This document shows, piece after piece, positions 1 through 11,795 of a stretch of 64,000 nucleotides of DNA (position 1 is its first letter; each line of letters opens with the position of its first letter). Origin of the DNA: Cutaneotrichosporon cavernicola (lineage: Eukaryota; Basidiomycota; Tremellomycetes; Trichosporonales; Trichosporonaceae); the NCBI RefSeq assembly GCF_030864355.1, contig NC_083394.1:1798001-1862000 (forward strand), read 5' to 3'. Position numbers and translations under genes: made by a program. Under the pieces are notes generated by a model that had not been told where the DNA came from, did no database searches, and saw nothing but the letters and a program-made list of their open reading frames with translations.

Positions 1-669
1 TCGAGAGAGAAGTCGCGCTCGTTCTGGAGGGGGTTGAAGTCTGACGTCAGTCTGGAGACAATGTGATGGCAGGTGATGTGGAGGAGGATTAAGGAGGAAG
101 GTACGAGGAAGGTGCGAGGAGGGAGGGAAGGCTGATGGAAGGCAATGGGAAGGCTTACCCTCGAGGTCGATGTCAACACCATCAACAGCGTACTTCTTGA
201 CCCACGCCGCAATCCCCTGCGCAGTGGCGACTGGGTCAGTCTTAGTTGAGATGACCTTGTCTGTCATCAGCTACGCCGGCTCGAGTACCCACCGGCGTCG
301 CCAAACGCAGAGACCATGAGTGCGATTCCGGCACCGTGGTACGCGGTCAGGATGGTCTGGCGCTGCTCGTCTGTGAACGACTGCCACGAAGCTGGGGTCT
401 GAGGTCAGCCGTTGTGACAAGACGAGCTGCCTCGACTCACCGCCACCGCGCCATCCGTCTGCCAGAACGCCATCAAGGCGCGGTTGTACGGCTTGATCTT
501 GTCCGGACCGGGCCACGAGTCGTATGTGAATTCGTCTGGTGTCAGCTAAGCCTCGATCAAGCTCACCATTGAGGTAGACGCTGTAGTGGGGAGCTTCGAA
601 ACCGCGCTTGACGACGGCGGCCGAGGCACATGCTAAAGAGAGTAAGGTAGTGAGCGTGGGGAGAAGCAT
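1..669 (-). CDS. Secreted GH18 chitinase-like enzyme, 5' part (3' end outside window)
   Basis: The protein starts at 669 with a cleavable signal peptide (MLLPTLTTLLSLACASA) and is rebuilt from five exons: 567-669, 441-535, 293-398, 159-230 and 1-40. Introns are 31, 42, 62 and 118 nt. Exon 4 encodes DGVDIDLE, the GH18 catalytic DxxDxDxE motif whose last Glu is the proton donor. The GH18 family hydrolyses beta-1,4-GlcNAc linkages (chitin, or N-glycan cores for the endo-GlcNAcases). A YDSWPGPDK stretch and a predicted beta strand before the catalytic loop fit the barrel. The remainder of the barrel lies beyond position 1. The signal peptide and a KR site directly after it suggest secretion. Substrate (chitin versus glycan) cannot be decided from this part. 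Confidence 0.85.
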
Positions 670-1581
670 GGCTTCTGGTAGAGAAAGGGGGAGTCAAGAT
701 TGAGAGAAGGAGAATGATGCATGCTACGTGATGGTGATGGTTGAAACAGTAGACGCGTCCACGATCGTGCACAGGGCATTCGCTTGGGCCCGGTCCTATT
801 TTTGGAACCATAATGCTCAAATACAATTAATTGGATTCAAAACATCGTCAGTCAAGAGAGATCAAGGAAATGACACATGACACATGGTGGTTAATTTCCA
901 TTATTAGCAGCTCTTGCGGGGTGTCCCGGAACCAAGTTTGTTTTTTGATTGAAACATATTCGGGAGCAAAAAGTGTGATGAGACCAATCTGGCTGTGTCT
1001 GAATCCAAGACAAGAGTTAGAGCTTTGATAGCGGCATCGGATGTCCGGCCGTGTTCGGTAGAGTTCGGCTATTGTTATTTATGGGACCCTAAGATGGAGG
1101 TCGATCTGGGTGAGCACTCACCAAAGTACCTGTTTCAGGTGAAAGAGTAGAGGCATTCCCAGTTTAAAGCCACAGTTGTCATCGTTTTGTCATTCAGCGC
1201 TCGGCAATTGGATTCCGGAGAACCCATTGATCCTTTTCCGACAAGATTATTCGCCAGCTGACATTCCGAACCCTCCAATTAACAGGATCAGACAACCTCC
1301 CTTGTAGACAGAGTACAGGATCAGGAGCAGACCACGAGTGCCCCACACCCCCACGCCCACGCCAACGCCCACCCCTCGCCCCACCCCCACACTCTCCACA
1401 CTCCCCGCACTTCCTTACCCATCACCAAGCGACTACCCAACACCTACAGACGTGACGTGGTTAAGCACATGGGCTCCATCATTTGATCTAGAGACGGAGC
1501 CGGGCCCGGCTGCGAGACTACACAGGCGGCCACCTGGCCGCGCGATTCTATTGAGGATACAACGTGAATTACAGTAGAGTT
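670..1581. other. Intergenic region between GH18 gene and mitochondrial carrier
   Basis: No protein-like frame is supported. It holds the promoter of the minus-strand GH18 gene (next to 670) and the downstream side of the carrier gene. A cytosine-rich low-complexity block at about 1339-1395 (repeated CCCACGCC/CCCAC units) explains a short proline/threonine-rich frame that I do not accept as a gene. Confidence 0.6.
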
Positions 1582-2560
1582 TTACTTGGTGAGGAAACCA
1601 AGGTAGTCGAGAACGAGGAGGGTGATCATACTGCGTGTCAGCGCTTTGTTCTTCTACTGCTGCGTCTTCTGATCGACTCGAAACTCACGCGTGAGGGGCA
1701 ATGCGGACGTAGTAAGTGCCGAAGCCACGGTAGAAGCGCCCAAGGCCCTCCTGCTTAGCGACCTTGCGGAAGCAGTCAAACATGCCGGTGTACTGGAGCT
1801 GGCCCTGGGGTCCCTTGGTCTGCTTCTGGAGGCGAGTCTTGACAAAGTCGAAGGGGAGCGAGAAGAACGAAGCGAAGAAGCCGGCGACGGCCGACGCGGC
1901 GAGCGTGCGCGTCTTGAGCGACCAGTTGGTGCGAGCCTCAAACTGGGCCTTGGCCTCGGAGAAGAAGGCGAGCTGACCAAAGTTGAGAGCCATGGCACGG
2001 ACGACGGTGGGGAAGCAGCCAGCCCAGAGAGCCGTGACGCCCTCGCTCTTGCTGATGCGCACGAGAGCGTCAATGACGTTCTTGTAGTTTGCCCGCTCAG
2101 CTGGGGGCTTGAGGCCGTCCGACTGCATACGGATGAGTGCGAGGTCACAGGGGTTTCCAATGAAGGCGGCGATACCACCAGCACCGAGACCAGCGGCAGC
2201 ACGCTCTGCGAACCCGACAGTCGTGCCGTTCACCTTGGCCCGCTCGTTGATCGCAATCATAAACTTCTCAAAGAAGCCGAGACGCGCGGTGGTGTAGATG
2301 GCCTGACGGAGGAGACCAGCGGAAAGACCAGTGTAGAGGTCGAGGAACTTGCCCGACGTGATGATCTGGCGGGTGACGCCGAGAGCAGTGGGCTTGGGTC
2401 CACCGGCGGTACCTTCACCGGCGAGCTGGATGCGAACCTTGACCATGTCGATGGGCTGGACGATAGTGGTCGCGACCATACCCGAGATACCGCCGTTGAC
2501 AAAGGGAAGCACCGCGCGGACGGCGGGCTGGTGAAGGAAGTCGGTTTTAGTCTCGGACAT
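1582..2560 (-). CDS. Mitochondrial 2-oxoglutarate/malate carrier (SLC25A11 type)
   Basis: The 306-aa protein comes from exons 1689-2560 and 1582-1630, separated by a 58-nt intron (1631-1688). The second exon supplies the last helix, ending LDYLGFLTK. It belongs to the mitochondrial carrier family: three ~100-residue repeats with Px[D/E]xx[K/R] signatures at QPIDMVKVR (residues 35-43), NPCDLALIR (136-144) and LPFDFVKTR (third repeat). The strings YTGLSAGLLRQA and the Arg-Leu-Gly that follows are typical of the oxoglutarate carrier, which exchanges 2-oxoglutarate for malate across the inner membrane. The frame stays open upstream to 2863, but MSETKTD at 2560 is chosen because the family starts here and the upstream part is low-complexity leader. 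Confidence 0.95.
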
Positions 2561-5500
2561 GGTGGTGGCGAGATGGGAGAGTGGTGCTTGAGGAAGAAAG
2601 GAAGGAAGAGGGATGGGGAGTGTTGTGGATGGGTTACTTATGAAGGGTTGTAAAAGGTCAAAGGGGAATGGGTGGGTGGGGAAGGAAGAGGAAGGATGGG
2701 CAGCCGTAAGCAGTTGTGGGTTACGGGGGCGTCCGGAGGAGAGCGGGAGGGAGGGTTGGCGATCTGGCCAGCCACTGATACCGATCCACCGATCCGTCGG
2801 CAACGCGGTTGTCATCAACTCCCAGGCTAACCCGTCACCCCACCCCCTAACATGCAGGCTCACTTTGGGCTAGACTCATTCTTACTGACCCCCCAAACCC
2901 CGCACTCACCACTCACTCATCTCCCTCCAATTCCTCCAATATGGTCTCGGCTAATACAGACCTCGATACTGTTACTTGCGCTAGGTGCGTGTTGGTTTGA
3001 ATCACTCGTGACATACCCTCCCTACCAGGTTCAGGCACTATCCCCCTCATACGGAACGCACTGTTCGGGCCCGGATGTTGGGGCGGATGTGGGTCCTAAG
3101 GTCAAAGTAAAGGTACAGTCTCCTTTGCCCCAAAAACAACCAGCACGTCAAGATACAACCATTACTTGAATCACCCCATCAACGTAATGTCCAAGCGGAG
3201 TCTCGGCGTACCAGTAATCCCGCTTCCGCCCATCCTACAAGACATTCAATCCAGCATCCATCCCATCCCCGATATCAACGCGGGGGCCCTCTTGACAGTC
3301 GTCGGAGAATCCGACCGTCATCGCCATCACCATTGACGTCCATGTCATTACCTGGCCTTGGGCCGCGGCGACTATCGGGGACTAGTCCAAGCACGAGTGC
3401 TGATAGCGGGCTTTTCATATCCGCTCTTCCAGGTGCGGAACGGCTCAGAGTATCTGCGTGCCGTCCTCCTTGTTATACCCCGCACTGGCGGCGGATATCG
3501 GCATAAGGGGTTGTGCGGATTGCTGAGGGTGCCGAGGCCGTCGAGGGTGTGTCATATCGGATTGGACACAGGGTTCATGACGTTGAGCACGTATGAGTTT
3601 CCAACGACCTAGTCTGCTTATCCAACAAGTTTCTCTCAGAGTTGGCGGCTTTGCCATGTGCCTCTCTGCATGTATGACGCCGCACTCGCCGCCTCCGGCC
3701 CCATAGTCGCCGCCGATGTTGCGGCTTTGATTCACCGCCCCCATCACTTCACCACCCCGCGGGGCCCATCACTCAGCTGCTCAAAAGTCAGCCCGCCCGC
3801 GTCCTCGGCGGACTGGATCCTCAGGGATCGGCGGATTTCAGGTATTCCCACGCTGGCGATATCCAGTATGCTGGTCGGTCATTGGGGCCGGGAGATCCGG
3901 CCCGTCTACGACACATTCGGCTTGCGCGGGTGGTGCGGCCCGTCGTGCATGTCGACGCGTCTTTGCTCGTCGCGTCGTCTACTGCAAAGTGTGTTTATTG
4001 TTGTGGCTGAGGCACCCGCTCAAATAGGCTTGGGAGCCGCAATGTTTATGAAAGGTAGGTAAGTGGCGTTGTAGGGGAGGGAGGGGGCGAGATCTGGAGA
4101 TGGAAGGGTGAGATTGATGGATGGGCTGATAATAAAAGCCAAGTTTGATTTACTTTTGTTCGCTTCGCTTGATATTTTATCGGTTGAAAGTAGAAAACTC
4201 ATCAGGACGTCGGATGCGGGACACTTGGATACTGGCGATCGACTAAAGTTGCCGAGTGAGGTGCGAGATTTAAAATGTACGCTCTGATCGCTCACTCGAC
4301 TCAAACAGGCCAACGTGAGTCGCAAATGATCATTTGGCCGTTATACGGAGTCGAACGCTGACCCTCCAGTCGACTACTCTTCTCCCACCAGCAGCCTGAC
4401 ACCACAATCCACACTGACATCTGCGCATTAGGTCACGTGTCGACATTGATCCTGGCCAGCTGGTTTCCGTGTTCCGAGTCGGAAGCGCAAGCCACTCCAT
4501 CCCCCTCCGGATGCGCGCGTATCCGGTGTAACCAAGTTGATGGGCAGCACTGGTGTATGATCACGTGCAGGTATCGCGTATCGCTCACTCTGTTACCGGC
4601 GTCCTTTCGGAATGTCCAGTCGGAATGTCGGGAACTGCCAGCACTGGGCTTCTCATCTCACTCCGGCACACCGGTTCACACATATCAGAATCTCCCACTT
4701 TGTCGGCTTGATCGTGTCGGATCAGTGCGCTACATCACACAGACGCGCGCATTCAGCCCAATCCACTGGCGCCACCTCAGGCTACAGTCACGTGCAGAAT
4801 CGCTCACTTGGGTTACCGGTTTCCGAGGCGGAGGCGTTGACGACTGCGCTCCATCGAGTCGGACGTGTCCGAGTACGCACCACCCTGACCCTCGCGTATC
4901 AAGTTGACAACGCGCAAGTTGCGAGGCCGAGACGCAGCGGTGTCCACTTTGGATGTTTTCCGACTCGGGTTGGGGTACTCCCCATCGCGCTCGAAAACCT
5001 CAAACTAATCAACACCACAACCCGTGTTGCTAATCCGGACGCGATGCGAATTTCAACCACAAATGGCCTGGCCCTCGCTCCCTATGACGTACATTATCGG
5101 TCAAGGTGCCAACTTTGGATGCCTGCTCCCGAGTCCAGCCCACCCACAGCCGTCGTCGTCTTTAGAAACCAAGTTGATCTGGTGTCGCGATATCCAGATT
5201 GGAATACCCGTGCGTGCCGTAACGTCTGTTCATCTCTTCTCCTCGACCAAACAATGACACAACAAACAAATGCAATCACGCCCAGCCATGCGCTGGTGGT
5301 TGCCTCACTTGGGGTTACTATGATCATTGTGCGTTTAAGCATCTGGGCTTCAAGGGCATTCTTGATATGTGCAGTGCTCGATCCCAAACGCCACCTCAGC
5401 TCAGCCAGCCCGTGTCTGGACCTGAAGACGCGTTCGAAACTTACCACGATCGAGGAGAAGCGATGAATTAAACAGATAATACTCATTCCGAAATCCGGCT

Positions 5501-6062
5501 GTCATTCCTGATCAAGTAATTGTACGGGAACGTGCTCTAGTCTGCCATTCAGTAATATCGATCGCAGATCGGCTGAAGCAACACTGCGCCGGGAGAATCA
5601 ATTCAATCTTAATCGATTTCCCCGCTACAAAACGACGCGTCCTCGTGACCTTCCAGACGCGTCATCACACCTTTCTAAACCTCCCAATCTGGCAAACGCG
5701 CAGCATGAACAACATACGAGTACGTTATCTTCCTCTCAAGATTCTGGGAGCTGGAATATAACGCCAGCCGTTGCCAACCCACACAAGGGCCCGTTGATGC
5801 GCCACCATGCTAATACGTCACATGCCTCCGTCCTCCCGTATGTGACACAAGTGGGGGACAGTGCTTGGATTCCTCACGCCCATGTGCTCAGCTATACTAC
5901 CATCAGAGCTGATCAGTTTGCGATTGTGCATCGGCTGACGAAACTGAACAACGGCTGATCCATTGCCGCGGGTCGGGGTCGTGGGTCGCAACATAAAAAG
6001 GTATCGCTTAGCATGATGGCCTTGCCTGGCCGAGCATTCTCAAGACTAAACAACTGACCACC
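2561..6062. other. 3.5-kb region without recognisable genes
   Basis: Several open frames exist (longest 284 codons, 4612-5466, plus strand), but none has family resemblance, regular splice signals or the C/G-ending codons of neighbouring genes. The stretch contains CACGTG boxes (4434-4439, 4562-4567, 4789-4794), diverged internal repeats between about 4430 and 5330, and an inverted CGG triplet pair (3303-3313). A TATA-like CATAAAAAG lies at 5992-6000 in front of the transporter gene. It may hold regulatory DNA, a decayed gene or a non-coding transcript; nothing firmer can be said. Confidence 0.55.
5992..6000 (+). promoter_or_regulatory. TATA-like element of MFS transporter gene
   Basis: CATAAAAAG sits about 63 bp before the ATG at 6063 in otherwise GC-rich sequence. 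Confidence 0.4.
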
Positions 6063-7762
6063 ATGTCTGCCCCAAACGAGCATTTTGAGGATGAGCATAT
6101 CCCCGGCACAGAGTTGATGCGCGACCATGACGGTATCAAGCTGCGGCGTGCACATGGTGGTACAGGCCAAGTGTTAGTTTCTGGCTGGTTGCAGCTGATC
6201 CCAGGTTGGTACCCCAGCCAAGCAACCGGTCCAACGACCCGTTGAACTGGAACTGGAAATGGAAGGCGGCCGCAGCGTGGACGCAGACCATCTACGTCAT
6301 CTTCACCGTGTGTTCTGCGCTCAGCATGGCGCCAATGAACGGGCTCGCGTCCAAGGAGTGGCCGGAACAGAGCATGGAGCGCATCGGCCTCCTCACCGGC
6401 GCTTGCGTCATGTCTCTGGGTTACGCCAACTTTATCATTGTTCCTTGCAGTAACATTTTTGGGCGCCGGGCAACAAGTATCGTCTGCAGTATCCTCACCG
6501 TCGCTTTCGCCGTGTGGGAAGCCGTCGCCAAGAGCTACAACTCGTTCCTGGCGGCTCGTATCATGACTGGAATCCCAACCGCCATCAACGAGACCATGAT
6601 GGTACAGGTAAGCCCAATTCTTAACCCCACACGGCGCTGACATCTGGTCATTGCCGACCTATTCTTTGTCCATGAGCGTGGTCGCTGGATGGGCCTGTAC
6701 TTCAAGGCCTACTTCTTCGGCCTGTTCATCGGCCCAATCATGAGCGGCAACATGGCTCAAAGGTACGGCTGGCGCTCGTTCTGGTGGCTTAGTGTTGCGC
6801 TCGGCGTCTTCAACGTCGTCAACCTCATCTTCGTCTTCCCCGAAACCCGATTCCGGCGCGAGGACCTAATTCAGGACGAGTCCAATCCTGAGATCACCGA
6901 GAAGCACGCTCAGGAGCCCATGCACCTCGAGAACAGCCAAGAAGCGGCACCCTCCACACCCACCGCACCCACAGACGTTGAGGCAAGTTCAACTTCAGTG
7001 ACAGGCCACGGCCGGCCATCCAAGCAGCAATGGAAGCTGTGGCAACCCATCAACCCCGAGTGGAAGCGCACGCTGGTCAAAGACGTGCTCTCACCATGGA
7101 CAAAGTTTTTCAACCCCATCATCCTCTGGGCCGGGTGCGCAACGTACGGCGCGGCCAACGTCCTCCTCTTCTTCAACCTCACGCAGCAAACTCTTGCAAA
7201 CCCGCCTTGGAACTTTTCTCCCTCCGCAATGGGGTATGCCAACTTTGCCTTTGTTGTTGGTGGCCTCATAGGCCTCTCAACAGCCGGTTGGCTCTGTGAC
7301 TGGGTCGCCAAAGCCATGACCATCCGCAACAACGGGATCCGCGAAGCCGAGTTCCGCCTCATCGCCCTCATTCCCTACATCATCATTGCAGCTGTCGGTA
7401 TCGTTATTGGCGGCCTCGGCCTCGAACGCGGATGGAGCTGGGCTACCATCCTGTGCGTCGGGTACGGTGCCACAGGAATTACCGTCACCAGTATCCCGAC
7501 TATTGCGATCGCGTACGCGGTCGACAGCTACACGCACATTGCGGGCGACATTATGGTTGTCGCTACCGTTATCAAGAACACGACGGGCTTTGGTATGAGT
7601 TACTGGGTCTTCAGCATGGTTGCGGAGAAGGGCATCTTTGCTTGTGCCATGGTCCAGTTCGCGACTTGCATCGGACCCGCGGTCCTTGCCCTGCCCATGT
7701 ACATTTACGGCAAGCGCGTGCGCCGCTGGACCCGCAACTCGTCGTACCACAAGGAGGGCTAG
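6063..7762 (+). CDS. MFS transporter, DHA1-like (Hol1/Flr1 type)
   Basis: Exons 6063-6172, 6205-6607 and 6647-7762 join to a 542-aa protein. A hydrophilic N-terminus leads to SNDPLNWNWKWK, the NDPLNW motif that precedes helix 1 in fungal DHA1 drug/organic-cation transporters. About twelve hydrophobic segments follow, with a Ser/Thr-rich central loop (about residues 265-325). HERGRWMG is the family's loop after helix 4. Intron 1 is 32 nt with normal ends. Intron 2 (6608-6646, 39 nt) starts GTAAGC and has a GCTGAC branch-like site, but the only acceptor that keeps the conserved VIADLFFVHERG segment is CTG, not CAG (see findings). Substrate is unknown. It is transcribed toward PAL but 1.9 kb away. 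Confidence 0.85.
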
Positions 7763-8310
7763 GTTGGGCGGGTCAGGGGGCCAAGGGGCCAAGAGAGATG
7801 GCCGAGGTGGTTAAAGTGGCGAGTCTGAACCGGGCCGAGGTTGTAGTGGTCTAATGTGAGAGTGTAATTGTTAGTGTGGAGTAGACGTCCACGACCGTCA
7901 GAGCCTATACAAAGAACGGCCATGTCTTGACCTTGCGATAGGCTTTTCTGGAGCCACGCCGCGGAGATGGAAACGGCCCCGCGAGAGCCTGCGCACGTCC
8001 TGGGCCTCGACTCTGCTCCACCGAGATCAATCCGTGATCATTCCCAGTTCCGAACCAAAGCCGTTCTCTGGAGCCGACCGCGCAGTCGATCCCACTTCTC
8101 CGCCCTTTCCGTCTCTGGCATGAGAGTGTTCTGTGGAGCAGCACTAGGCGTTACGAGGTGGGCTGCCTCAACGACGTCGCCACCTCAGCACGCCAAATGG
8201 CATCGATCCAACGCCAGACCGTCGGCCGGCTTCCCGATGCACCTCGGATGGTGCTGGAGAGCATGGCCCGCTCTAGGTCGGGGTGATATTGTTACTGGGA
8301 AGATTTGAAG

Positions 8311-8369
8311 AGCCTCCGATGTTGAAGTGAACAGGTTTCGAGCCTCCGATGTTGAAGTGAACAGGTTTC
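8311..8369. repeat. Tandem duplication, 30-bp unit, two copies
   Basis: AGCCTCCGATGTTGAAGTGA begins both copies (8311 and 8341). The two are identical over 29 bp and head-to-tail, with no coding frame across them. Confidence 0.95.
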
Positions 8370-9537
8370 CGGCCCCATTCTGGATGCTGGTGGAGTGGGC
8401 AAAAGTAGCGTTGCTTGCAAAGTCGCAGGGGCCACCACACACGCACGTCCAGATACCTAACTTTCTAGCCCACTCGCTCCGCACGGTTCCCTTCTCCAAC
8501 CAGTCCCAAAACCCCAAAGCCCCAAAGCTTGGCGCGTAGTCGCGTAGCAAAGGTAACGCCATGTGCTCGGTGTGCGCGCGTGCGTGCGGAAAGGAGACGG
8601 GTTCGGATCATGGCCCGCTGCCCGAACTTTAGTCCCCGATGTCCCTGGCCCGAGATAGCACAACAACCCTCCATTCCCACAATCTTCAACCAACAAACAC
8701 CTTGGCTCACTCGATAACGGACACCTGCTCTTGCGATGTATACCACCACAGTGACCACCACTACAGCTCACACACTTGGCCTACACTTTCTTCTCATCGG
8801 TCCAAACGGCCGTCGTCGCCGTCGTCACCAACATGAGCCGATCTATGTGGGGCAGGAACCGGCCGACAAGCCGCGGTTATCAGCCCCACCCAGGGGTTAA
8901 ATGTATCGTCACCCAAGGAAGGGTCGGTCGGAGCCGATCAACGGCATCTCGGTCGAGAGTTTAAGATTCAACACATTCGCCACCCCGTTTTTGTTGATCC
9001 GGAACACACCCACTAGTTCGAGCTCCGACCAAACAGTTTCGACCACTGCTCAGACTAGCCTTGAGCTAACCACATGGATAACTGGGTCTGAGCGTCCAGT
9101 CCCAGCCGCAACTTGTGTGTGTGGACGCGTCCACTGTTCTTACAGAGCTTCTAAGCTTTGGTACCCAGACCTCCAACGATTCAGTGACTGTCTGGGATAC
9201 TCGCTCCCCAAGTGACCCGCGTTTCATCTTCTTTGGCGTTCTCGCGTTCTGGCGTTCTAACCTGTGTGCATGTGCATGAGGTGACGTCGTGGCGTGGCGT
9301 GGCTGTGGGGCGGGGAGCATGTGGGGGAAAGGGTGACAGCTGGAGGCGGGTGGCGCTGTGTGGGGGGTGGGGAATGCTAGCTCCGGCCGACATGCCGCGC
9401 ATGCTGCCCCTCGCAACACACGCACCACTCCCACATCCTCGCGTCACATGGGGTCTCATCTAACACGAACACGGCGTCGACAGAGGCCTACGCGGGCCGA
9501 GAGAGCTGCGCAGCAAGTAATCGTAGGCAGTGCACGA

Positions 9538-9544
9538 TATATAA
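9538..9544 (+). promoter_or_regulatory. TATA box of PAL
   Basis: TATATAA lies 137 bp before the PAL start codon. The following pyrimidine-rich stretch (9550-9680) looks like a leader. Confidence 0.55.
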
Positions 9545-9680
9545 CCAAGGGGTCGGTTGCCACTTGGTCCCCCAACCAACTCGCACTCACTCCACTAGCT
9601 CTCACCAGCTCCCCCTACTATCTTGCTTTTACGCTATCGCGGTACCGCACTCCATTCCCAACAACCCTTCCAGAGTGGCA

Positions 9681-11795
9681 ATGTTTATTGACGCCAATGT
9701 CGACACGATCGCTTCCACCAAGGCGATGAACGCCGGTTCTGCCAAGGCTTCTTCTGTGTGAGTACCTGCCACCTGCCACTCTGTTGCAATATTGACCCTC
9801 AGTGAGCCGTTCCAGACCTACGCCCACAGCCAGGCGACCAAGACTGTCATTATCGATGGCCACAACATGAAGATTGGCGACGTTGTCGCCGTCGCCCGCA
9901 ACGGTGCAAAGGTCGAGCTTTCGCCCTCGGTCATCCGCCCCGTCCAGGCCTCTGTCGACTTCAAGGAGTCGAAGAAGCACACGTCCATCTACGGTGTCAC
10001 TACCGGCTTTGGCGGCTCGGCCGACACTCGTACCAGTGACACTGAGGCGCTTCAGATCTCACTCCTCGAGCACCAGCTGTGTGGTTTCCTCCCCACCGAC
10101 GCGACTTATGAGGCCATGCTCCTCGCGGCCATGCCCATCCCCATCGTCCGCGGTGCCATGGCCGTGCGCGTCAACAGCTGCGTTCGCGGCCACTCGGGCG
10201 TCCGTCTCGAGGTCCTCCAGTCCTTTGCCCACTTTATTAACCTTGGTCTCGTGCCTTGTGTTCCTCTCCGCGGCACCATCTCGGCTTCGGGAGACCTCTC
10301 GCCTCTCTCGTACATTGCTGGTGCCATTTGCGGCCACCCCGACATCAAGGTATTTGACACCGCCGCGTCGCCTCCGGCTGTCCTAGCCGCGCCTGAGGCA
10401 ATCGCAAAGTACCAGCTCAAGACGGTCAAGCTCGCGTCCAAGGAGGGTCTCGGCCTCGTCAACGGAACCGCCGTCTCGGCTGCTGCCGGTGCTCTTGCCC
10501 TCTACGACGCCGAGTGTCTCGCCATGATGAGCCAGACCAACACTGCACTCACTGTTGAGGCTCTCGACGGTCACGTCGGCTCGTTCGCTCCCTTCATCCA
10601 GGAGATCCGTCCTCACGTCGGTCAGATTGAGGCTGCCAAGAACATTAGACACATGCTCGGCGGTTCCAAGCTCGCTGTCCATGAGGAGCCCGAACTCCTC
10701 GCCGACCAGGACGCCGGTATCCTCCGCCAGGACCGCTACGCTCTCCGCACCTCGGCGCAGTGGATCGGTCCCCAGCTCGAGGCTCTCGGTCTTGCTCGCC
10801 AGCAGATTGAGACCGAACTCAACTCGACCACGGACAACCCTCTCATCGACGTCGAGGGCGGCATGTTCCACCACGGTGGCAACTTCCAGGCCATGGCTGT
10901 CACCTCGGCAATGGACTCGACCCGTATCGTCCTCCAGAACCTCGGCAAGCTCAGCTTTGCCCAGGTCACCGAGCTCATCAATTGCGAGATGAACCACGGT
11001 CTTCCTGCCAACCTCGCCGGATCCGAGCCCAGCACCAACTACCACTGCAAGGGTCTCGACATCCACTGCGGTGCTTACTGCGCCGAGCTCGGCTTCCTCG
11101 CCAACCCCATGAGCAACCACATCCAGAGCACTGAGATGCACAACCAGAGTGTCAACTCGATGGCATTTGTGTCGGCCCGCAAGACGATGGAAGCCAACGA
11201 GGTTCTCTCCCTCCTCCTCGGCTCGCAGATGTACTGTGCGACCCAGGCCCTCGACCTCCGTGTCATGGAGGTCAAGTTCAAGATGGCCATTGTCAAGCTC
11301 CTCAACGACACCATCACCAAGCACTTTGCGGCCTTCCTCACTCCTGAGCAGCTTGTCAAGCTCAACACCACCGCCGCAATCACCCTCTACAAGCGTCTCA
11401 ACCAGACCCCCAGCTGGGACTCGGGAGCGCGTTTCGAGGATGCTGCAAAGCACCTCGTCGGTTGCATCATGGACGCACTCATGGTCAACGACGACATCAC
11501 CGACCTCACAAACCTCCCCAAATGGAAGAAGGAGTTCTCCAACGATGCGCGGGACCTCTACCGCTCGATTCTCGATGCGACCACTGCCGATGGCCGCAAC
11601 GACCTCGAACCCGCAGAGTACCTCGGCCAGACGCGCGCCGTCTACGAGGCCGTCCGCTCTGACCTTGGTGTCAAGGTCCGCCGCGGCGACGTCGCCGAGG
11701 GCAAGAGCGGTAAGAGCATTGGCTCGAATGTCGCCCTCATCGTCGAGGGCATGCGCGACGGCCGCCTCATGAACGCCGTCGGCAAGATGTTCTAA
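9681..11795 (+). CDS. PAL: Phenylalanine/tyrosine ammonia-lyase
   Basis: Exon 1 (9681-9757) and exon 2 (9803-11795) flank a 45-nt intron and give 689 aa, a normal length for yeast PAL. The enzyme removes ammonia from L-phenylalanine to give trans-cinnamate, and in yeasts usually also from tyrosine to give p-coumarate. The MIO cofactor forms from Ala187-Ser188-Gly189 in ISASGD; the catalytic Tyr is Y89 in YGVTTGFG. The substrate-selectivity pair is His116-Gln117 (EHQLCG), the state found in bifunctional PAL/TAL enzymes of yeasts. From memory the whole chain closely resembles Trichosporon cutaneum PAL. In yeasts the enzyme allows growth on aromatic amino acids. Codon use is very strongly C-ending, suggesting high expression. 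Confidence 0.97.

Larger units (their letters stand above)
7763..9680. other. Intergenic region upstream of PAL
   Basis: The 1.9 kb carries no gene I can support; all frames are short and unlike known proteins. It includes a perfect tandem 30-bp duplication (8311-8369), and a TATATAA (9538-9544) before PAL. A strong, inducible promoter is plausible for an ammonia-lyase gene, but no specific activator site is recognised. Confidence 0.55.

Noticed and set aside
1338..1577. Pro/Thr-rich 79-codon frame
   Set aside because: Produced by a C-rich low-complexity tract.
1691..2653. 320-codon plus-strand frame opposite the mitochondrial carrier
   Set aside because: Pure antisense shadow of a clear carrier gene.
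2561..2863. N-terminal extension of the mitochondrial carrier
   Set aside because: The extra residues are low-complexity and carriers of this family begin shortly before the first helix.
4612..5466. 284-codon plus-strand frame in the gene-poor region
   Set aside because: No motif, no neighbouring splice structure, codon use unlike real genes; includes the diverged non-coding repeats.
8311..8369. CRISPR-like array
   Set aside because: Only two adjacent copies without spacers, in a eukaryotic sequence; other repeats in the window are likewise plain tandem duplications.
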